A DNA stretch of 64,000 bases from a virus. The notes beneath the pieces are model-generated. The model did not search any database, was not told the DNA's origin, and was given only the letters and a program-made list of their open reading frames with translations. The translations under genes and the position numbers were made by a program. Where the stretch lies: the IMG/VR virus record IMGVR_UViG_3300003323_000257, positions 62,001 to 126,000 of that record. The stretch is one strand, 5' to 3'. Shown piece by piece: positions 7,643-16,107 of the stretch (position 1 is its first letter; every line of letters begins with the position of its first letter).

Positions 7643-8276
7643 ACACTGTATAAAACCTCTTCCACTATCAGCTGATATTCAGGAGGCAGCTGTGCTCGCA
7701 GTAGGTTTGAGAAGTGATGATGCGCGTCAATGGCATCTCAAATGGCGAAACAAGGTAAGGACCTCCAAATATAGAGGCCTGGTCTGCACATTGAGCTTCA
7801 CTCAATATCTTCTATTAGCACTTAAGGCAGGCCTGCGTAAACCTTCAGATATTGGTGACAAGCCGGGAAGTTATGTTCTAGGCCGATTTGGTGACACTGG
7901 AGGATATACCTTCGCCAATTGTAGCTTTATTTTGTACGAAGAAAATTGCTCAGAGGTTCATAGCAACGGTAGATTGGATTACGAAGCTGTGTCCTTATGT
8001 AGAAAGGGTAAAACAAGACATGACACGGAATTTATAGCACGACAATCGGCAACTATGACAGGTCGTAGGAAAGAGACACACGCAGGTCTTGCCATAATCT
8101 CAGATAAGAACAGTAAAAACTTTCGGTTGGTATCGCCGAAAGGAAAAGTCTATACAGGAAGGAACTTAAAGGGGTTCGGCCTGAAGCATAAACTCAATCA
8201 GACAGGTCTATCCCGGCTGTGTCGAGGTGTTCACGAATCTTATAAGGGTTGGACTGGAGAGTACATCGATGACTAA
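7635..8276 (+). CDS. HNH/NUMOD-type homing endonuclease-like protein
   Basis: 213 residues, GTG start behind a very strong SD (AAAGGAGGAG). Residues 34-107 carry a pattern seen in phage HNH-type homing proteins: W-H-L-K-W-R-N-K, then YVLGRFGDTGGYTFANCSF and E-x-N. A strict H-N-H triad is not obvious. Residues about 163-209 look like a NUMOD/helix-turn-helix DNA-binding tail (VSPKGKVYTGRNL, LNQTGLSRLCRG, YKGWTGEY). It sits between the duplicated terminase N-terminus and the complete terminase and overlaps both frames slightly. Confidence 0.75.
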   Translation: MVKHCIKPLPLSADIQEAAVLAVGLRSDDARQWHLKWRNKVRTSKYRGLVCTLSFTQYLLLALKAGLRKPSDIGDKPGSYVLGRFGDTGGYTFANCSFILYEENCSEVHSNGRLDYEAVSLCRKGKTRHDTEFIARQSATMTGRRKETHAGLAIISDKNSKNFRLVSPKGKVYTGRNLKGFGLKHKLNQTGLSRLCRGVHESYKGWTGEYIDD

Positions 8277-10452
8277 AGATAGCAAGGCAGAAAAGAAACG
8301 GATTCTGCTGCTGCACGAATTGTTTCCCGAATTTACCACAGATGCTCAACGTGAATTAATCGAGAGTTGGGAAACTGACTCTAAGAAATCCCAAAAAGCC
8401 GGAAAGACCGACAACTACGTCGAGTTGAAGAATGGTGATTTCGCTGATATCCCGGACTCCTTCGACATCAAGGCTTTGATGGACTTAGCCGAGGACCCTC
8501 TTACTGGCACTATGAGGAATCTTCGTATTGATGACCGCGATCTTCCACATGCCAAAAACTATTGGGACTATTCAGCTCGCATCATCGGCAAGGATGCGAA
8601 CATGCCGTGGGCAAAACAAATGTGGACAGGTCTGATGTTGCACGGCGAGGTATGTACTGCGTGTACCAAATCAAAGTATCTGGACATTCATAACATACCT
8701 AAGGACTTTAACTCGCATGAATTTCCAAAGTTAATGACCTTGCTGGAGTATGGCATTTGTCCTAAGTGTAAGCGTCATAAGTGGGACCTGATAAAGAACC
8801 ACAACATGATGAATTACCTGGAGTTGGTGAATGTGCTGGGTCAGCGTTCAGGTAAGAGCTCCAGTTCTGCAGGCGGCTACGCTCCTTATGATGCACACTG
8901 TTGGATGAAGTTTCCGAGTCTGCCTACTCTGGCTCCTCAGTCCATGCAGGCTTCGACCGAGCTTACCACCACCTTTGTCTCACTCAACACGAGTAAAGCT
9001 ATCGGTGTTATGTGGACTCCGTTCAAGCGCCATATCGAGGACTCCAAGTGGTGGCAGCAGTATTTTGCTATCCTCGATGAATCCAAGAAGAAATATGGAG
9101 TGGAGCTCTATAGGGCCTCGACTCTGTACCTAAAGTTCTTCCATAAGAACATGCACTTCTATCCTACAGGTCCTAGGTCGTCTACACTTCGTGGTGATAC
9201 TAGGAAAGGCGCACTGCTTGACGAATTAGGCTTGTTCCCCTTGCCTCGAGGAGATCAAGAGGAGGATACGGAAAGCGAACGTGCCAACGCAGACGAGGCA
9301 CATAAATCGCTTATGAACTCACTGACCACTGTTCAAGGTATTCGCTGGAAGCTCCTTAAGCAAGGTTATAGCTCGGTTCCTTGGGCAGGCTTAATGTCGG
9401 TATCATCTCCGTTCAGCCTGCGAGATAAGGTAATGCGTTTGTATCGTCACTCCAAAACAGACGAAGGACGTAAAACAGTACTTGGTATTAATCTTCCTAC
9501 CTGGGAGGTTAATCCAGATTTTGATCGAGACAACCCTATCATCGTGGCCGCGTACGCTGCAAACTTTGAAAAGGCGGAGCGAGATTATGGGGCCAATCCA
9601 CCTGCTGTTCATTCACGCTATATGCCAGTTTCGTCTTTTGAGAAGGCGTTTATGAATGGACAGAACTCGCACACCTTCGATTACTGCTTTGATCAACCGG
9701 AATACATATATGGAAAAATCCACAAGATTAGGACATTCAGGTGGCCTTCCATAGTATCAATCGATGCCGGGTCAGTAGATAACTCGTTTACTGTCACAGG
9801 CATGCATTACGATTTTGATGCGAACAAGAGCGTGGTAACTACCGTTCTGGAATGCATGCCGCAGGAAGGGCGTCGAATAAACTTTAACATGCTGTATATT
9901 CACGTGATTCTGCCTTTGTTGAAGGATCTTAACGCCGTAGGATTGCTGGCAGACCAATGGCAGTCAATCGATATTCTGAATCGCGCCCAGGATGACATGG
10001 GAATGAATCCATTAGGTAAACCACGCTGCAAGGCCAAGCAACATTCACCCAACCGTAAGGACTTTGATGCAGTGAGGGCAATGTTAGGTGCAGGTAACGT
10101 TCTGCTGCCTTCGATCAACGAAATGGACGCCAAGAAGATTCTTGAAGGTGGGATTGCCTCATACAAACAGGAAATGGTGAATAAACCTGTTCAGCATCTA
10201 ATGCTTCAAATGAGTACGGTTAAGGACATAGGTCCAGGAAGATGCCCGACCAAAGGGGACGACATGACTGACGATATCTTTAGGGCGATTGTCCTTGGCT
10301 TGGCAAAAATGCACCACCCTAACGTAATGGAGGCCTTAAAAACTGCGTGCTCCTTTAACTACGGTAACAATGGTAATAGGGCACGGATGCCTACCCCTGG
10401 CTACGCCGGGCGTTCTGGAGGCCACGTCCATCGTTGGGCAGGTATACGATAA
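8269..10452 (+). CDS. terL: Terminase large subunit (packaging ATPase-nuclease)
   Basis: 727 residues from the ATG at 8269 (SD GGAGAG). It pumps DNA into the prohead and cuts concatemers. ATPase motifs: Walker A GQRSGKSS at 191-198 and Walker B ALLDELG at 315-321. The nuclease domain begins near SIDAGSVDNS (D499), with ADQWQ near 561-565 and a late acidic GDDMTDD motif. A possible zinc site, C129-x2-C132 and C164-x2-C167, precedes Walker A and is unusual. The first about 68 residues match the separate fragment at 7415-7642. The start overlaps the endonuclease stop. Confidence 0.93.
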   Translation: MTKDSKAEKKRILLLHELFPEFTTDAQRELIESWETDSKKSQKAGKTDNYVELKNGDFADIPDSFDIKALMDLAEDPLTGTMRNLRIDDRDLPHAKNYWDYSARIIGKDANMPWAKQMWTGLMLHGEVCTACTKSKYLDIHNIPKDFNSHEFPKLMTLLEYGICPKCKRHKWDLIKNHNMMNYLELVNVLGQRSGKSSSSAGGYAPYDAHCWMKFPSLPTLAPQSMQASTELTTTFVSLNTSKAIGVMWTPFKRHIEDSKWWQQYFAILDESKKKYGVELYRASTLYLKFFHKNMHFYPTGPRSSTLRGDTRKGALLDELGLFPLPRGDQEEDTESERANADEAHKSLMNSLTTVQGIRWKLLKQGYSSVPWAGLMSVSSPFSLRDKVMRLYRHSKTDEGRKTVLGINLPTWEVNPDFDRDNPIIVAAYAANFEKAERDYGANPPAVHSRYMPVSSFEKAFMNGQNSHTFDYCFDQPEYIYGKIHKIRTFRWPSIVSIDAGSVDNSFTVTGMHYDFDANKSVVTTVLECMPQEGRRINFNMLYIHVILPLLKDLNAVGLLADQWQSIDILNRAQDDMGMNPLGKPRCKAKQHSPNRKDFDAVRAMLGAGNVLLPSINEMDAKKILEGGIASYKQEMVNKPVQHLMLQMSTVKDIGPGRCPTKGDDMTDDIFRAIVLGLAKMHHPNVMEALKTACSFNYGNNGNRARMPTPGYAGRSGGHVHRWAGIR

Positions 10453-10487
10453 ATGCAAATTTCATGGGAAAGGAGGATATACCGAAG

Positions 10488-11093
10488 ATGGCGAAAAAGA
10501 AACAACGGAAACCAAACAAGACGTACGTCCTCGTTCCCTGTAAACGCAGTCATGATTATCGTATTCTGGCGGCCGACCCTGGTACACGTAACTATGGAGT
10601 TGCCTGTGTTGGGACCAAAGGTGACAAGGTTGAGGTAGTTGCCAATTCTCTGTTAACCAATCCTATAACACAGCTCACTGCTGGTTACCAAAATCAGCGT
10701 TCTCTATTCCGCAATGAACTTAATCAATGGTTTGATCTTTACGATCCTAACATTGTGATTGCGGAACGCTTCCAGACACGAGGTAATGGCGGACCGACCA
10801 TTGAGTTGGTCTCCTCGATGAATGCTCTTCTTGGTGTTATTCGAGCCAAGCTACCTGTGAAATATATTCCAGCTAGTCAATGGAAGGTCGCATTCAATCG
10901 ACGTTGGGGCGACGACTACCTAAAAGGTATGTATGAGGATTGCTTGACTACCCCTCACCAACTGGATGCAGTTCTTATAGGTATCTATGGTCTGGAGTAT
11001 GCCTTAAGACGGGAGCTAAAGTACACGCCGGCCAAGATTATTGAAATGGTGGAGTCCACATCATGCCTAGAACTAAGGAAGCCAAGAAATTAA
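10488..11093 (+). CDS. RuvC-like Holliday-junction resolvase
   Basis: 201 residues from the ATG at 10488 behind AAGGAGGATAT. An ATG at 10464 is a weaker alternative. RuvC/RNase H-fold acidic residues are visible: ILAADPGTRNYGVA (D30), IVIAERFQTRG (E93) and TPHQLDAVLIG (H157, D160). The enzyme would resolve branched replication or recombination intermediates before packaging, the role of T4 endonuclease VII. Its place directly after the terminase supports that. The N-terminus is Lys/Arg-rich. Confidence 0.85.
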   Translation: MAKKKQRKPNKTYVLVPCKRSHDYRILAADPGTRNYGVACVGTKGDKVEVVANSLLTNPITQLTAGYQNQRSLFRNELNQWFDLYDPNIVIAERFQTRGNGGPTIELVSSMNALLGVIRAKLPVKYIPASQWKVAFNRRWGDDYLKGMYEDCLTTPHQLDAVLIGIYGLEYALRRELKYTPAKIIEMVESTSCLELRKPRN

Positions 11094-11293
11094 CATGCGA
11101 TTGTGCTGACTGTCTTTCAGGAAAATCAGTACCGATGGAAGAATGGTTGAAGAATCCGAAGCATCAACATATTTGGAACCAAGTCGCAGCAGGTTTAGAC
11201 ACCGGCCGCATCAAAGTACAAGGAGAAACTCATGAAACTACCCCAGGCGTGGAACCCCTCATCAAAGACAAAGACAACAGCAACCAAGGTTGA
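11063..11293 (+). CDS. Small cysteine-containing protein
   Basis: A 76-residue frame overlapping the resolvase end by 31 bases and the next gene by 62 bases. It has three close cysteines near the N-terminus (TCDCADC) and no other recognisable motif. The overlap on both sides is large, so the frame could be partly fortuitous, although the SD-like GAG upstream and dense packing fit phage gene style. Confidence 0.45.
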   Translation: MPRTKEAKKLTCDCADCLSGKSVPMEEWLKNPKHQHIWNQVAAGLDTGRIKVQGETHETTPGVEPLIKDKDNSNQG

Positions 11294-11498
11294 GGCGCGC
11301 ATTGATATGAGTGCCGAGGTTGCAGGCGCAGGTTTATGTCCTGACTGCCGACAGCCTATGCAACCTATGACTGCAGGTCCTGTTGAAACTCTGACCTGTA
11401 TGGGTTGTCGAATCAGTCTGCCAATTGCAGACCCGGAAAACACAGTCGAACCTCCGGTAGAGGCTGTACAAGGCCCGTCTACCTACTTAGATCAATAA
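11232..11498 (+). CDS. Small zinc-ribbon protein
   Basis: 88 residues with AAGGAG seven bases before the ATG. A zinc ribbon is formed by CPDC and CMGC about 20 residues apart (residues about 36-59). The ends are polar and look disordered. Proteins of this type are frequent near phage terminase genes. The exact role is unknown. Confidence 0.7.
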   Translation: MKLPQAWNPSSKTKTTATKVEARIDMSAEVAGAGLCPDCRQPMQPMTAGPVETLTCMGCRISLPIADPENTVEPPVEAVQGPSTYLDQ

Positions 11499-11504
11499 TC
11501 GTAA

Positions 11505-11538
11505 GGGAGTCCCTAAGAAGGACTCCCTGTTCGCTTTT
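11505..11538 (+). promoter_or_regulatory. 8-bp hairpin just before a start codon
   Basis: GGGAGTCC (11505-11512) pairs with GGACTCCC (11520-11527), then TGTTCGCTTTT and the next ATG at 11539. It may be a weak terminator. It also occupies both SD-like stretches (AAGGGAG and AAGGAC), so it could tune translation of the next gene. Confidence 0.5.
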
Positions 11539-12183
11539 ATGCCACTCGAAAAAAAGAAACTCAAAGCCCTTCCAGCTCCTGAAACTAAGAAAAAGAAATC
11601 TCTTGAGGCCTTAGACGTAAGTGCCAAGAAAAAGAAAAAGAAGCGCACTGAGATCGTGGAATATGAGGAAGAGCCTAAACGATTATCGAAGACGCGCACA
11701 AAGACCTTACTGAAAACACAGTTTGGTACTGGAGCTGAAAAGATTCTGCGCATGCTGGAGCAGGACGAAACTGATCCTGCTTTGGCATTGCTGCACAAAC
11801 GATTACTCTCCGCAGTGGTGGACGTACTGCCTTTGGCTGAGATGGGTATTAGGGCGTCAAAAGGCACCAGAGGGATCCACGGGTTCACAATGCTGACCTC
11901 TCAAATACGCGAGTTGATAGTCGATATTCAGGCTACTCAAGATCGTGGCATGATGGGTGAGACCTTGGTACAGCAGGTTATTCAACCTGCTTTCGGTGAC
12001 CTCGCACAAGATACCGTTCAGGAGTTTTCTGTTATAGCTGCCGATGCTAAAGCCAACATGACGGAAGAGGAATATAAGTTATTTGCTCCTCTTCTACGTG
12101 ACGCCCGAGCGCGTCTGGCCAATCGCATGACCCATCATTATAATCAAATGAAGTCAGGTACCATTGATTTCTTACAACGCTAG
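11539..12183 (+). CDS. Unknown protein with lysine-rich N-terminus
   Basis: 214 residues. The first 60 are strongly basic, with runs of Lys and Arg, and look disordered. Residues 60-214 look helical. No SD lies at normal distance; the only candidates are within the hairpin just upstream. Placed between terminase/resolvase and portal, it may be a packaging or head accessory protein. No family was recognised. Confidence 0.65.
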   Translation: MPLEKKKLKALPAPETKKKKSLEALDVSAKKKKKKRTEIVEYEEEPKRLSKTRTKTLLKTQFGTGAEKILRMLEQDETDPALALLHKRLLSAVVDVLPLAEMGIRASKGTRGIHGFTMLTSQIRELIVDIQATQDRGMMGETLVQQVIQPAFGDLAQDTVQEFSVIAADAKANMTEEEYKLFAPLLRDARARLANRMTHHYNQMKSGTIDFLQR

Positions 12184-12185
12184 AT

Positions 12186-12731
12186 ATGGATGCCAATCAT
12201 ATTCGCCAATTAGTTGCCCACTACTACGCACGTAAGAAATGGCAAGTCCATTTCGAATTAGGCTTGGTTAAGAAGGGACGATTAAGGGCCGACGTAGTTG
12301 CCATGACCATGGGCGGTTATTTGGTAATCGTGGAAGTCAAAAGTTCCGTTGCTGATTTCAAGACCGACAAGAAATGGCAAGGCTATCGTCAATTTTGCAA
12401 CCAACTTTATTTCGCCATGGCACCTGAGGTGTATGCGAAGGTAAAGGATTTGATACCTAAGGGAGTAGGCGTCTTCATTGCTCTACCAAACTCAGTTAAG
12501 GTCGTTCAGAAGGCTAAGCGGCAGGAACTGGATATCAAAATCCAACTAAACATTGCTATTCGCATGGGCTATCGTTCTGCTGACGTAACCAAATTCGAGC
12601 GTAAATCCAAAACAGCTGGGCGTAAATATTTGGCACTCAAAGTGGTAGACGTTATATCTGCCTTACCTAAACCTCGATCTCGTAAGACGGTACTGGCCGC
12701 CGCAGAGACTGCTCTCAAAGGATTCGTATGA
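12186..12731 (+). CDS. MmcB-like PD-(D/E)XK nuclease-fold protein
   Basis: 181 residues, starting three bases after the previous stop. Residues 34-80 match the MmcB family: RADVVAM (D36), VIVEVKSSVADF (E50, K52), D57, then DKKWQGYRQFCNQLYFA. MmcB is a DNA-repair protein with a restriction-endonuclease-like fold, described in Caulobacter DNA-damage work. The D...ExK pattern is complete, so it may be catalytic. Its position among packaging genes suggests processing of concatemer DNA, but that is inference. The stop overlaps the next ATG. Confidence 0.8.
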   Translation: MDANHIRQLVAHYYARKKWQVHFELGLVKKGRLRADVVAMTMGGYLVIVEVKSSVADFKTDKKWQGYRQFCNQLYFAMAPEVYAKVKDLIPKGVGVFIALPNSVKVVQKAKRQELDIKIQLNIAIRMGYRSADVTKFERKSKTAGRKYLALKVVDVISALPKPRSRKTVLAAAETALKGFV

Positions 12732-13318
12732 GCCATTTACTTAGTTTCGTTCAAAGATCGCGACTCCAAGCGGCTTTAAGGACTCAGGAAGAAGTTATCA
12801 GCAAAATCGGTGGACAGCCCTTAAGTGACTCATTCGGCCGGGAACAGATGAAGAAGTTTACTCGGGTGATTCAGACTAAACCTAAATTGGTTAAGAAAGA
12901 CCTAGGGACCTCCAAAGGTTTAACCATGAATATGTTGGACGATACAACAGATCATGTGGTAACCCTTTACGACGATGACCTACAGAAAGTGGTGGCCTAC
13001 GGTAAGTTGGAAGACTCTCCTTACTCCAATCGGTATCGCATGTACAACCTGTATGTTGACAAGGATTGGCGAGGTAAAGGACTGGCCACGGTTTTGCATT
13101 TGGGAGCCTTACACGTACTCAAGCATCTTGAGTCAGATACCACTATGGCTGTAGGTGCTTTGAAAGCCTTCAAGTCCTTGGAGAAATTTGGCTATAAGGT
13201 CAAAATGTTTGATACCGATACAGGAAAGACTGTACCTTTTACCTGGGGACCTTCTGACGTTCCAGTGGTTAATGGCCACTCAATAGAGGACGAGGAACAC
13301 TATGCCTTATACGTGTGA
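12728..13318 (+). CDS. GNAT-family acetyltransferase-like protein
   Basis: 196 residues, start overlapping the previous stop (ATGA). The C-terminal half is GNAT-like: MYNLYVDKDWRGKGLAT with the acetyl-CoA loop R115-G-K-G118, a following helix, then GALKAFKSLEKFGYKVKMF, the usual last strand-helix-strand. The N-terminal 65 residues are unrecognised. GNAT enzymes transfer acetyl groups to amines. The substrate here, a phage or host protein or small molecule, is unknown. Confidence 0.75.
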   Translation: MSHLLSFVQRSRLQAALRTQEEVISKIGGQPLSDSFGREQMKKFTRVIQTKPKLVKKDLGTSKGLTMNMLDDTTDHVVTLYDDDLQKVVAYGKLEDSPYSNRYRMYNLYVDKDWRGKGLATVLHLGALHVLKHLESDTTMAVGALKAFKSLEKFGYKVKMFDTDTGKTVPFTWGPSDVPVVNGHSIEDEEHYALYV

Positions 13319-13357
13319 ACGCAAATTTAATGGTAAGGAAGATACCAAGGAGGTAAC

Positions 13358-15193
13358 GTGTTTCCACGCAACAAAATTCTAGGCGTTCACAATGGACGCA
13401 TCAAAACAGACATAGGCGGTGCCTCTCCTATGGCGGCGTACGCCTCTAAGCGATCCTACTCCGAATCTCAAACAAAAGTTACAGCAGCCCTCGGTGGTAA
13501 TCTGGGTGTAGCAGGTGGAGCAAATTCGGTTTCTATGAATTCGTTCTGGAACTCGCAGTATCAATATTGGTTCACTGGATTGATTCCTGCCGAGCCAATG
13601 TATTCTCAGTCAGCTCAACTGGCTTTGTTTTATCGGGACATTTACCTCAACGATAGCGTTGGGGGAACGGTAGTCGATTTGCAGTCGAGTTTTCCTTTCT
13701 CGGATTTTGATCTCCGAGGTGTGGATGAACGCGCTACCATCATTTATAATGATGCCATGGAGCAGCTTGATATCCAGCGAATGCTGCCTATCATTAGTAC
13801 AGCATACCTGGCCGATGGCTTCTTTGCAGGGTCCTTAATCTTTGATCCAAGAACCAAGCGTTTCGTTGACACGTTGGTTCATGATGCACTCCAATGTGCT
13901 ATTATTCCAGGCCCGTTCTTTAACCTTATGCCTCAGGTTAATGTGCAGACTTCCAGCAGCACTGTTAATCTGCTGGGATCGGATAGTCCTTACGCCAGAG
14001 AGTATGTCAATTCTCTACCTCGTGAGTTCGTGCACCTAATGAATCAAGGTCAGTACACTTTGAGTCCAATCAGCACCTTGTTCGTGGCACGTAAAACTCT
14101 GACCGATAGAGCATACGTTTCGTATCTGCACCGTCTGCTGCCAATGTATCTGATTGAGAAGACGATGTACAGGGGGACTTTAGTAGAGGCGTCTCGCAGG
14201 CAAAGGGCGACCACTCATATTACGGCAGGTGATGATGTCTGGACCCCAACTGGAGAGGAATTGGCGGCGCTGGTCTCGCAATTCCAACAAGCAGAATTCG
14301 ATCCATTAGGTGGTTGGGTATCAACTCGTAACGCAGTTCAGTTGACTGATGTACGACCTGGCGGTGACTTCTGGCGTTGGGATCAAACAGATTTGACTCC
14401 ATATAAGCTCCGTGCTCTTGGTGTGTCAGAGTCCTTCCTGAGCGGTGAGACTTCTTACGCAGCTATGGAATCTGCTTACTCCCTGTTCTTGGAATCGCAG
14501 AACGTGTATCGAAATCATTTGACGAATGCGATTTTCTACTCGACCTTGTTCCCTTTGATTGCGGTTTCCAACGGTTTGTACAAACCAGGCACACCTGAAA
14601 GTGCTAAGCTTCGTAACAGCCAGATCAGCAAATTCTTGATGCACTCCAATAATAAAGCTAATCTACTGATTCCTAAAATCATGTGGCACAAGTCTCTGGA
14701 GGCCAAGCACGAGGAATCAACCTTTGACATGCTGGAGCAGGTGTCCGAAAAAGGCGTTCCTATTCCACTTAAGCAATGGATGGCCGCAGCCGGTCTGGAC
14801 AAAGATACACTGTTGAAGGATCTCAAGGAAGACCAGGAGTTACGTAAGCTTCTTAATCGCTATACTGGTAAGGACACCACGCACGAAGGCGAAGACGAAA
14901 TTGGGGACCAAAAGGAAGAATACGCAGGTTTGAAAGTTCCTACTGCACAGTCTATCAAGAAAGGTGTCACTGGTCGACGCTCTATCCTAGGACGTAAATG
15001 GGATGATCCTCAGGACTACTCGATCGGTAAGACTGGCAAGAAGCAGTATGTTTTCAATTCTCGTTTAAAGGTACGTGATCAGAACGCGCAACTGGCAAAG
15101 ATTTCGGCAAAAATGAACATCGATGCTCACTATCGCCTTCAAGTGGCGAAGCGTAATGAACAAACACTTGGTCAATCCAAATTGGAGATTTAA
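13358..15193 (+). CDS. Portal protein
   Basis: 611 residues, GTG start four bases after AAGGAGG. It has portal-type features: FYRDIYLNDSVGGTVVDL near 90-107, a central region of mixed helices and strands, and LRALGVSESFLSGETSYA near 355-375 followed by a long helix (AMESAYSLFLESQ). Portals form the dodecameric ring at the head vertex through which the terminase packages DNA. The length fits large-phage portals. The C-terminal 120 residues are charged and probably extend into the capsid or clip. Recognised by pattern and by its place after the terminase. Confidence 0.85.
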   Translation: MFPRNKILGVHNGRIKTDIGGASPMAAYASKRSYSESQTKVTAALGGNLGVAGGANSVSMNSFWNSQYQYWFTGLIPAEPMYSQSAQLALFYRDIYLNDSVGGTVVDLQSSFPFSDFDLRGVDERATIIYNDAMEQLDIQRMLPIISTAYLADGFFAGSLIFDPRTKRFVDTLVHDALQCAIIPGPFFNLMPQVNVQTSSSTVNLLGSDSPYAREYVNSLPREFVHLMNQGQYTLSPISTLFVARKTLTDRAYVSYLHRLLPMYLIEKTMYRGTLVEASRRQRATTHITAGDDVWTPTGEELAALVSQFQQAEFDPLGGWVSTRNAVQLTDVRPGGDFWRWDQTDLTPYKLRALGVSESFLSGETSYAAMESAYSLFLESQNVYRNHLTNAIFYSTLFPLIAVSNGLYKPGTPESAKLRNSQISKFLMHSNNKANLLIPKIMWHKSLEAKHEESTFDMLEQVSEKGVPIPLKQWMAAAGLDKDTLLKDLKEDQELRKLLNRYTGKDTTHEGEDEIGDQKEEYAGLKVPTAQSIKKGVTGRRSILGRKWDDPQDYSIGKTGKKQYVFNSRLKVRDQNAQLAKISAKMNIDAHYRLQVAKRNEQTLGQSKLEI

Positions 15194-15454
15194 ATGTACT
15201 CCTGTTTAGTAGAGTCGCGCATTAAGGGTGAGGACGAGTACGAATGGTTTCGCTATCTAGGTAAGCCCATTGAAATCCCTTTCAGGGGAATTACCCGTAC
15301 GTTGGAAACCGATCAAAAGATTGGAGTTAGGAAGTCTTCCAATGGAAAACAAATTCGTATGGTCTTCGATGGAGATATCAACAGAGTAATGACCTTGGAT
15401 TTGGCATTGGCCAAAAAGATTGCTTCCAAAGTTAAACCAGTTAAAGGACGTTAA
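15194..15454 (+). CDS. Small unknown protein after portal
   Basis: 86 residues, ATG directly after the portal stop with a GGAG nearby. Charged and beta-rich (EWFRYLGKPIEIPFRG; KQIRMVFDGD). No family was recognised. The tight spacing suggests co-translation with the portal and the next gene. Confidence 0.65.
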   Translation: MYSCLVESRIKGEDEYEWFRYLGKPIEIPFRGITRTLETDQKIGVRKSSNGKQIRMVFDGDINRVMTLDLALAKKIASKVKPVKGR

Positions 15455-15455
15455 T

Positions 15456-15905
15456 ATGGAACGCCATCCTTATGTGATGGGTCTGATCTGGGATCATTTT
15501 ACTCCACAGGTGCAGGCCCAGGTTGTAAAGGATTTGATAGCTATCCAGAACCAACCAAACGGCCGAAATCTGATGGTCTATTATGATGCTGATGTTCCTG
15601 AACTAGCCGGACTCTTGAACTCCATGCAGATTAAAAGGACTCCAGCCAAAGTCTTGGCCAAACTATGGGTCCTTTATCAGACAGGTCCAGAACAGCTTGA
15701 AGCCCCAGAGCATGCTGCTGAGGTGGTAGAGCGTGATATGCAAATCGGTGTTAAGGATCCTGCGATCTTGAATACGGATGAGCAGTCAGGCTTCTATTTG
15801 GCTCCTCAGGGGCGTAACATATCCCCTACTCTGGATTTAAATCGTCCTATGCCAGGTTGGTATCCAGGTGGCCCTACCGCAGATTTGGTCTGGCTATGGG
15901 GATAA
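15456..15905 (+). CDS. Unknown protein, possible head or neck component
   Basis: 149 residues from the ATG at 15456 (SD AAAGGA), one base after the previous stop. The N-terminal half looks helical. The C-terminal half is Pro/Gly-rich (NRPMPGWYPGGPTADLVWLWG). No family was recognised. It ends the portal transcription unit and is followed by a structured junction and terminator. Confidence 0.65.
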   Translation: MERHPYVMGLIWDHFTPQVQAQVVKDLIAIQNQPNGRNLMVYYDADVPELAGLLNSMQIKRTPAKVLAKLWVLYQTGPEQLEAPEHAAEVVERDMQIGVKDPAILNTDEQSGFYLAPQGRNISPTLDLNRPMPGWYPGGPTADLVWLWG

Positions 15906-15906
15906 C

Positions 15907-15984
15907 ACAATTTAATGACTGTAGCCTACACGAGGAACTGGGTTTCGTAAGAAACCGACTCGCGGAAGGGTGCAGTCTCTTCGT
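15907..15984 (+). promoter_or_regulatory. Structured junction element with ACAATTTAATGACTG
   Basis: It starts with ACAATTTAATGACTG, found again at 27049-27063. GACTG (15917-15921) can pair with CAGTC (15973-15977). Inside is GGTTTC-GTAA-GAAACC, a stem with a GNRA-type tetraloop. The 3' end has CAGTCTCTTCGT, also found in the SSB leader (3692-3703). Possibly a structured RNA or a promoter-associated element ahead of the tail genes. Confidence 0.45.
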
Positions 15985-15988
15985 TTTA

Positions 15989-16033
15989 GGGGACGGTTAG
16001 GTCTGTAGGCCCTCACAACCGTCCTCTCTTTTT
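15989..16033 (+). terminator. Rho-independent terminator before tail module
   Basis: GGACGGTT (15991-15998) pairs with AACCGTCC (16017-16024), followed by TCTCTTTTT. It closes the portal unit. The remaining 74 bases up to the next ATG hold an SD (AAAGAGGA) and AT-poor sequence with no other clear signal. Confidence 0.8.
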
Positions 16034-16107
16034 ACCCATGGGCGTAGCTGACTCATGAGGATCTTCTCTCCGGCTATTCCCAAGGGTCCTTTTAAAGAGG
16101 ACCATTC

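Noticed and set aside
7600-8290. Intron or intein in the terminase gene
   Set aside because: No self-splicing RNA core or intein splice motifs; the downstream terminase frame is complete with its own start.
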